Shown in pieces: positions 14,296 to 19,180 of a DNA stretch of 19,180 nt. The stretch is from Eggerthellaceae bacterium UBA5906. GTDB taxonomy: Bacteria; Actinomycetota; Coriobacteriia; Coriobacteriales; Eggerthellaceae. A program made the position numbers and the translations under genes. Position 1 is the first letter of the stretch, and the number at the start of each line of letters is the position of its first letter. The stretch spans positions 3,462 through 22,641 of the forward strand of contig DJEE01000085.1 in the NCBI GenBank assembly GCA_002431805.1, written 5' to 3'. Under the pieces are notes generated by a model, which saw only the letters and a program-made list of their open reading frames with translations, was not told the DNA's origin and did not search any database.

Positions 14296-15174
14296 CTAAT
14301 CTGCATTGATGCAAAACTGAAATGGTTGATATCCTTTAGAGGTCGGAAGATTGATTACCAATCTGTATGGCTCATCCATGTTTTCAGGGTCAAGCGCGAT
14401 ACGAAATACCCCCCTGTAATTGACGATATCGCCTACGGGAACGCTTGCAAAACCTTCATTTGGGTGATGAGTAAAATCAGCATTCAGATAGTTTTCCGTC
14501 AGATTTATACACATGCCATAGTATTTTGTATGCGCTTCGATTTCATGAAAAGACTTTACGTTGCCTCCAAAAGGCTCCCCTTCATAAAAGGAAACAAAAT
14601 TATAGCTAGACCCGTCAGCGGACCGCAGGTTGCTTGAGTCAAGAGTCAAGTCGACTCTATCTAGATTTTCAGCAGTAAATGAATACGAAACCAGAATATG
14701 CCCTTTTGGAGCAACCGTTCGATTGGAGCGATCAACCGACGAGTCATACTCCTTTGGAAGGAAATAATTACTGGATAGCGCTTTTTCTATTGGCTCTACT
14801 TTCCCTGCCCAGCTCAGAGAAGAATAGCCATACAGCTCATCTTCATCATCTAAATCAAGAACCACCGCATACGAGCTAGTATCAAGGGTGAATCTGACGA
14901 TATCAGTTTCAACCGTATCTCCCAGTCTGAATTTTCCCGCAATATCATCGTAGGTTTTAACACCATTTTCCTTTAAAATCTGCTCCCGAGTCTTTTGATT
15001 GTCGTCAGAATCAGCTGTTGATTGAGCTGTTGAGGAATCAACTTCTTCACTTAATATCTGATTTGAATCCTCGCGAGAATCAGAACCATCGTCTTGCGAA
15101 GACGGGCCACAAGCCCAAAGGAAAACAGCACACATAATCACAGCTGCGCATATTATTACGCCCGTTGGTCTCAC
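14296..15174 (-). CDS. Putative lipoprotein, DUF4352-like
   Basis: A 292-residue secreted protein with a type II signal peptide: RPTG, a hydrophobic stretch (5-20), and lipobox LWAC with lipidated Cys22. It is followed by an Asp/Ser/Glu-rich linker (23-65) and a beta-rich domain (about 80-290, GDTVETDIVRFTLDTSSYAV onward) that resembles the DUF4352/telokin-like immunoglobulin fold seen in many Gram-positive lipoproteins; this last point is a pattern judgement. The start is GTG 15172-15174, preceded by AAGGGAGG at 5 nt; an ATG two bases earlier is out of frame and meets a stop at once. The gene is visibly more AT-rich than its neighbours and lies next to tRNA-Arg, which suggests acquisition. 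Function unknown. Confidence 0.85.
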   Translation of the reverse strand: MRPTGVIICAAVIMCAVFLWACGPSSQDDGSDSREDSNQILSEEVDSSTAQSTADSDDNQKTREQILKENGVKTYDDIAGKFRLGDTVETDIVRFTLDTSSYAVVLDLDDEDELYGYSSLSWAGKVEPIEKALSSNYFLPKEYDSSVDRSNRTVAPKGHILVSYSFTAENLDRVDLTLDSSNLRSADGSSYNFVSFYEGEPFGGNVKSFHEIEAHTKYYGMCINLTENYLNADFTHHPNEGFASVPVGDIVNYRGVFRIALDPENMDEPYRLVINLPTSKGYQPFQFCINAD

Positions 15175-15271
15175 ATAAGCCTCCCTTGTATCAAGCGAAA
15201 TGCTTCTAGTTGCTCTATTTTACGCCACGGGATATGCAAGGTATAACCCACTCAAAACGTGTAGCGTACAG

Positions 15272-15307
15272 AAAATGGGCGAAGAGCAGATGCCCTTCGC
15301 CCATTTC
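15272..15307 (-). terminator. Terminator-like hairpin after the NRAMP gene
   Basis: AAATGGGCGAA (15273-15283) and TTCGCCCATTT (15296-15306), a perfect 11-bp stem with a 12-nt loop and a T-run at the end read on the minus strand, about 30 bp past the NRAMP stop. Confidence 0.8.
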
Positions 15308-15337
15308 GCAAGCATATGGTTGTAAATCGATCGCGGC

Positions 15338-16591
15338 CTACGCTCCGATGAGGGTTTGCAGCGACGCCAGGAAGCTGGACATGTTGCGCCAGCACATGAA
15401 CAACGTGATGCAGATGAAGATCACGCCGCAGATGTTCGCGAATGCATGGTTGCGCCACTTGCCCAGGTCTTTGCCGTTTGCAACGTACATCACGAAGAAC
15501 GCCATGATGGGCAGCAGGATGGCGTTGGCCGCTTGTGCAACCAAGATAAGCTCCGTGGGGCTTTTGCCCAGCAGCACAGCCATAAGGCAGCCGGCAACCA
15601 ACACGATCATCCATACAACCTTGAACTTCAGGTCCTTCAGCGTTTTACCCCAGCCCAGCACGCCGTTAACGGCATATGCGGCGGAAAGCGGGGCGGTGAT
15701 GGCGCTCGAGAAGCCGGCGGCAAGCAAGCCGATGCCAATAAGCACCGTTGCCCAGTTGCCCAGCAGGGGCTGCAGCGCAACGGCCATATCTTTGCCGTTG
15801 GTCACGGTGATGCCCGCAGCATGCATGTTGGCAGCGGCGCAAATGAGGATAGCCATGGAGATGATGCCGCCAAGGCCGATGGACAGCACGCAGTCGAAGC
15901 GAGCATCGGAAACCTGCTCGGGATCCTTGAAGCGCTCGGCCGCGCCGGACGCATGCAGGAACAGGTTGTACGGCACGATGGTGGTACCGATAAGGCCAAC
16001 AGCGGTAAGGATGCCCTTCGCACCTGCCTGGCCTTCGGGCAAGGTAGGCGTGAACAGGCCGGCCACAACCGCGCCCCAATCAACAGGGGAAGCAAATGCG
16101 GTAATCAAGAACACCAGGCCCATGAAGATGACAATGCCAGTCAGAATTTTCTCGACCAGCTTGTAGGAGCCAACCCACATAGCTACGAACGCCAAAATGC
16201 CCAGCACGATGACGATGGGAATCATGGGCACGTTGGCCACGGCCTGGATGCCCAAAATGCCGCCTGTAATGTTGCCCGTTTCATACGCGGTGTTGCCAAC
16301 AAAGATGGCGATGATAACAATCACGATTGCAATCCACTTCAGCACCGGATGCGAAATGCGATCGCGGATGTTCTCACCAAGGCCTTCCTGCGTTACGATG
16401 CCGATTCGCGCAGCCATCTCCTGAAAGATAATCGTTGCAACGGTGGCGAACAGCAGTGCCCATAGCATGGTGTAGCCATAGCTTGCGCCGGAAACCGTGC
16501 ACGTGGTAACCGTGCCAGGGCCAACGAAGCCGGCAGCAACCAATGCGCCCGGGCCGACGTTCTTCAGCTTTTGAACAAACGAGCTTGCCAT
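15338..16591 (-). CDS. NRAMP-family transporter with non-canonical metal site
   Basis: Integral membrane protein of 417 residues with about 11 hydrophobic helices in the LeuT-like NRAMP fold. Family features: the N-terminal PGALVAAGFVGPGTVTT segment (helix 1), YGYTMLWALLF, and the helix 6 region IGTTIVPYNLFLHASG. In manganese/iron NRAMPs helix 1 carries DPGN and helix 6 carries MPH, supplying Asp, Asn and Met to the metal. Here these are GPGT (24-27) and VPY (206-208), so all three ligand side chains are changed, and the helix 3 DLAE-type motif is also absent. It is therefore not a typical MntH; substrate could be another ion or solute. ATG start at 16589-16591 with GGGGAGGA 5 nt upstream. 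A membrane LuxR-type regulator lies directly upstream on the same strand (162-bp gap). Confidence 0.93.
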   Translation of the reverse strand: MASSFVQKLKNVGPGALVAAGFVGPGTVTTCTVSGASYGYTMLWALLFATVATIIFQEMAARIGIVTQEGLGENIRDRISHPVLKWIAIVIVIIAIFVGNTAYETGNITGGILGIQAVANVPMIPIVIVLGILAFVAMWVGSYKLVEKILTGIVIFMGLVFLITAFASPVDWGAVVAGLFTPTLPEGQAGAKGILTAVGLIGTTIVPYNLFLHASGAAERFKDPEQVSDARFDCVLSIGLGGIISMAILICAAANMHAAGITVTNGKDMAVALQPLLGNWATVLIGIGLLAAGFSSAITAPLSAAYAVNGVLGWGKTLKDLKFKVVWMIVLVAGCLMAVLLGKSPTELILVAQAANAILLPIMAFFVMYVANGKDLGKWRNHAFANICGVIFICITLFMCWRNMSSFLASLQTLIGA

Positions 16592-16753
16592 TGCTTTCCT
16601 CCCCTTTCCACATTTTTTGATTGCCTATTCCACCTAGTGGTTTACGGGGCACACTTTAGCAGACGAAAGCACGCTTGTGTCATTTGGACACGCGACTGTA
16701 ACACGGCATAGTTGCCGCAGGCGGTAGAGGGTAGGTTTTCAGGGTCGGACGGT

Positions 16754-17722
16754 TTATGACATTTTCCAAAATGCCTGGACAAGCTCTTGTCGACTTGCGG
16801 CGCCCGTTTTCTTCAAAATGTTGTGCACGTGCACCTTTACCGTGGAAAGCGCCAGCGACATTTCCGATGCAATGTTCTGGTTATCTTTGCCCAAAAGCAC
16901 CAGGTACAGCACCTCGCGCTCACGTTGGGACAGCTTGTGGCGCGTGGCGAACACGTTGAGGTTCTCCACGATTTGCTGCTCCTGCTGCTTGCTGCCGCCC
17001 TGCGCTGGCGGGCGTTCGAAGCGCAGCGATAGCATGCGGAACGATGCACGCACAGCAAACACGCCGATGATAATGAGCAGTGCGTTTTCCGCATAGTTGC
17101 GCTCTGTCGAGAAAATCAACGGCCCCAGGTTAAACGATGGGATATTCAAAACCAGGAAGAACACCGCGTCCTCAACAAGGATGCCGACGCTTAATACCCA
17201 CGCAATCAAGTAAATGAAGCGATGGCGCCACAGACGCGCACGTTCTGCCTGGTCGGTTTCGCGAAAGAAGCGAAAGCCTGCATACAGCAAAATGAAGTAC
17301 ATGTAGAACTGGTGCATGGTCCAAAACCAAAAGCGCTGCACTTCGCCGTCGGGGATAGCAACTAGCATGGCAATGCTTACCACCGCGAACGCCACCGGAG
17401 GCGCAACAAGCAGCAGCTTGCGCGATTCGTCCAGGTAGTCGCACACAAGAATCCAAAACGCAGTGATAAAGCCGCCACCTGTTACTACGGAAGCCAGCGA
17501 CCGCACCAGCATGTACGTAGAAGACAGCACCACGTGCGTTGAACGCATGATGAACTCGTCTTGGAACACCAAGGCAACATCAAAGAAGTAAAAAGCGAAC
17601 GCCACAAACAGCAGCAGCATGGTCCGCTTGTGCGAGACAAGGTACGCCGACAAGCAAACAGCCGACACCAACGCGGACAGCAATAGCATCAGCAACGTGT
17701 AATAGAACAGCGCAAGCTCCAC
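16754..17722 (-). CDS. Membrane-embedded LuxR-type transcriptional regulator
   Basis: A 322-residue regulator with about seven transmembrane helices in the first 240 residues (for example LALFYYTLLMLLLSALVSAV, TMLLLFVAFAFYFFDVALVF, ENALLIIIGVFAV) and a C-terminal LuxR/GerE helix-turn-helix (about 263-322: LSQREREVLYLVLLGKDNQN, then STVKVHVHNILKKTG). This layout is common in Eggerthellaceae, where many such regulators sit beside the transporters or oxidoreductases they are thought to control. I chose GTG 17720-17722 because GGAGG lies 5 nt upstream; an ATG at 17782 adds 20 residues but has no ribosome site. Neighbours are the variant NRAMP gene downstream and arcA divergently upstream; either may be its target. 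Signal unknown. Confidence 0.92.
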   Translation of the reverse strand: MELALFYYTLLMLLLSALVSAVCLSAYLVSHKRTMLLLFVAFAFYFFDVALVFQDEFIMRSTHVVLSSTYMLVRSLASVVTGGGFITAFWILVCDYLDESRKLLLVAPPVAFAVVSIAMLVAIPDGEVQRFWFWTMHQFYMYFILLYAGFRFFRETDQAERARLWRHRFIYLIAWVLSVGILVEDAVFFLVLNIPSFNLGPLIFSTERNYAENALLIIIGVFAVRASFRMLSLRFERPPAQGGSKQQEQQIVENLNVFATRHKLSQREREVLYLVLLGKDNQNIASEMSLALSTVKVHVHNILKKTGAASRQELVQAFWKMS

Positions 17723-17782
17723 AGTCCCCTCCGTAGAACGCGTCCCTTTTAAAACCCATCGCCGGGCCATTCCATGATACAC

Positions 17783-18017
17783 GAGCTCAATTTGTAGCGA
17801 AACACCGTTTAGAAATTTGGGACCGTGGACGTTTCATTACTAAACGGCAACGGCACATCAACATTCCCTTCAAATTGCCACCACGCAATCAACAAGCTTT
17901 CCATCAGGGGTTTATTGAGGGTTTAGCGGCCCCATACTTTGCTTAATCCCTGGTTCCACCTCTAAACGGGGCACGATAAACCCACGTTAGACCTTTCGCA
18001 CAAATTGTGGAGGACTT
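17783..18017. other. Divergent regulatory region between the LuxR-type gene and arcA
   Basis: No gene between the LuxR-type start (17722) and the leader ORF at 18018. The octamer CTAAACGG occurs three times: inverted at 17805-17812, direct at 17840-17847 and 17962-17969; the first two form a perfect inverted repeat. A related GGTTTAGCGG is at 17919-17928. No convincing sigma-70 promoter for arcA was found. Confidence 0.55.
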
Positions 18018-18113
18018 ATGGTGCAGCCAGGGAAACGGGGCGCCTTGGAAAACGCCCCACCCGCAGGCAACCCGCTAGGCCAAGAAGCGCGGCGGCCTGC
18101 ATGGCGAAGATAG
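18018..18113 (+). CDS. Arg-rich 31-codon leader ORF upstream of arcA
   Basis: A short ORF starting ATG GTG CAG with a strong GGAGG ribosome site 4 nt upstream, better than the site of arcA itself. It encodes 31 residues with five arginines (7, 25, 26, 30, 31), including an adjacent CGG CGG pair and a final CGA AGA pair just before TAG. The stop lies 32 bp before arcA. A hairpin GGGGCG/CGCCCC (18037-18042 with 18053-18058) falls inside it. Because arcA degrades arginine, an arginine-sensing leader is plausible. It could equally be a chance ORF in an untranslated leader. Confidence 0.4.
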   Translation: MVQPGKRGALENAPPAGNPLGQEARRPAWRR

Positions 18114-18145
18114 TCTTACAACACACGAGACGAAAGAAGGTTGTT

Positions 18146-19180
18146 ATGGCTGGCGTAAACGTCAAGAGCGAAATCAAGCCCTTGAAAAAGGTCCTGCTGC
18201 ATCGACCCGGCAAGGAGCTGCTGAACCTCACGCCGAACACGCTTGAGGAACTGCTGTTCGATGACATTCCGTTTTTGAAGGTGGCTCAGCAAGAGCACGA
18301 CGCGTTCGCGCAAGCGCTGCGCGACAACGGCGTTGAGGTTGTGTACCTGGAAGATCTGACGGCCGAGGTTCTGGCCGCCGACCCTGCGCTGCGCGAGAAG
18401 TTCCTGCTGCAGTGGATTGACGAGGCCGGCATCAAAACCGAGCGCTATCGCAAGATCATCTTCGATTACATGCAGGAAAACTATCCCGACGCCAAGGACT
18501 TCGTACTGAAGACCATGGAAGGCATCAACCTCACCGAGCTGCACACCGACAAGTCCAACTCGCTGGTTGACCTGGTGTCCGAGGCTTCCAAGATGGTGGT
18601 GCCGCCCATGCCGAACCTGTACTTCACGCGCGACCCGTTCGCCATGATCGGCAACGGCGTGTCCATCAACCGCATGTACTCCGTCACCCGCAACCGCGAG
18701 ACCATCTACGGCGAGTACATCTTCAACTACCACCCGGATTTCAAGGGAACCCCGCAGTACTACAGCCGCTACAACACGTTCCACATCGAGGGCGGCGACA
18801 TCCTGAACATCAACGAGCACGTGCTGGCCATCGGCATCTCACAGCGCACCGAGCCTGACGCCATCGATGCCATCGCGCACAACATCTTCCACGATGAAAC
18901 GAGCCCCGTTGACACCATCCTGGCGTTCAACATCCCGAACAACCGCGCCATGATGCACCTCGACACCGTGTTCACGCAGATTGACGTGGACAAGTTCACC
19001 ATCCATCCCGGCATCATGGGCCCGCTTTCGGTGTTCGAGATCACGCCCGAGGGCGAAGGCATCAAGGTGCGCGAGATCAACGCCCCGCTTGAGCAGATCC
19101 TGGAGAAGTACATCGGCATGCCGGTGACGCTGATCCCCTGCGGCGGTGGCGACCGCATTGCCGCCGAGCGCGAGCAGTGG
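18146..19180 (+). CDS. arcA: Arginine deiminase (partial, C-terminus beyond right edge)
   Basis: First enzyme of the arginine deiminase pathway: arginine to citrulline plus ammonia in the cytoplasm, feeding ATP synthesis through carbamoyl phosphate. The window holds the first 345 residues of a protein of about 410. Visible motifs: LLHRPGKELLNLTP at the N-terminus, YFTRDPF with Asp163, FHIEGGDIL with Glu215, MHLDTVFT with His271 and Asp273, and PCGGGDRIAAEREQW at the edge. The catalytic cysteine lies in the missing C-terminal 60-70 residues. Asp163, Glu215, His271 and Asp273 correspond to the active-site set known from Pseudomonas ArcA. ATG 18146 follows AAGAAGG by 5 nt. Downstream arc genes would be outside the window. 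Confidence 0.98.
   Translation, partial: MAGVNVKSEIKPLKKVLLHRPGKELLNLTPNTLEELLFDDIPFLKVAQQEHDAFAQALRDNGVEVVYLEDLTAEVLAADPALREKFLLQWIDEAGIKTERYRKIIFDYMQENYPDAKDFVLKTMEGINLTELHTDKSNSLVDLVSEASKMVVPPMPNLYFTRDPFAMIGNGVSINRMYSVTRNRETIYGEYIFNYHPDFKGTPQYYSRYNTFHIEGGDILNINEHVLAIGISQRTEPDAIDAIAHNIFHDETSPVDTILAFNIPNNRAMMHLDTVFTQIDVDKFTIHPGIMGPLSVFEITPEGEGIKVREINAPLEQILEKYIGMPVTLIPCGGGDRIAAEREQW

Noticed and set aside
1..19180. CRISPR arrays, insertion sequences, transposase or integrase genes
   Set aside because: No regularly spaced repeats and no transposase or recombinase motifs were seen on either strand.

Overview
The window looks like chromosomal DNA of a Coriobacteriia member, most likely Eggerthellaceae. 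This rests on a moderately high GC content, an actinobacterial-type dnaK-grpE-dnaJ-hspR heat-shock cluster followed by clpB, a seven-helix membrane LuxR-type regulator typical of Eggerthella relatives, arginine deiminase, and CCA-encoding tRNA genes. The family assignment is inference; the gene calls rest on visible motifs. Most of the window is ordinary core genome with short accessory-looking stretches around tRNA genes.

Positions 1-6060 (minus strand): a heat-shock operon read right to left, dnaK, grpE, a DnaJ-type co-chaperone without zinc fingers, hspR (MerR-type repressor) and clpB (cut by the left edge). A near-consensus promoter lies upstream of dnaK and is overlapped by a degenerate HspR-box-like dyad. 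DnaK, GrpE and DnaJ fold proteins, ClpB disaggregates, and HspR probably closes the feedback loop.

Positions 6121-8580 (mostly minus): two strong hairpins, a 2x[4Fe-4S] ferredoxin, hypE (NiFe-hydrogenase cyanide ligand synthesis), nikR (nickel-responsive repressor) and an 84-residue helical protein of unknown role. A dyad suitable for NikR sits upstream of the small gene. This is a nickel/hydrogenase-related group.

Positions 8590-10620 (plus): a small protein resembling a uracil-DNA-glycosylase fold without its usual N-terminal catalytic motifs, then galE. Between them is a consensus promoter on the minus strand that faces a terminator-like hairpin with no ORF in between, a candidate small RNA of about 86 nt with two UUCCCCC motifs.

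Positions 10680-12920: an LCP-family cell-wall glycopolymer ligase with a long Ser/Gly/Tyr-rich tail (minus) and a small XRE regulator (plus) downstream of an 18-bp near-palindrome.

Positions 12960-14260: tRNA-Gly(CCC) whose 3' end is repeated 190 bp downstream around a highly structured non-coding insert, then a HAD phosphatase and tRNA-Arg(CCT).

Positions 14296-17722 (minus): an AT-rich lipoprotein that looks acquired, an NRAMP-family transporter lacking the canonical metal-binding residues, and a membrane LuxR-type regulator directly upstream of it. Divergently, at 18018-19180, lie an arginine-rich 31-codon leader ORF and arcA (arginine deiminase, cut by the right edge), with CTAAACGG motifs in the shared intergenic region.
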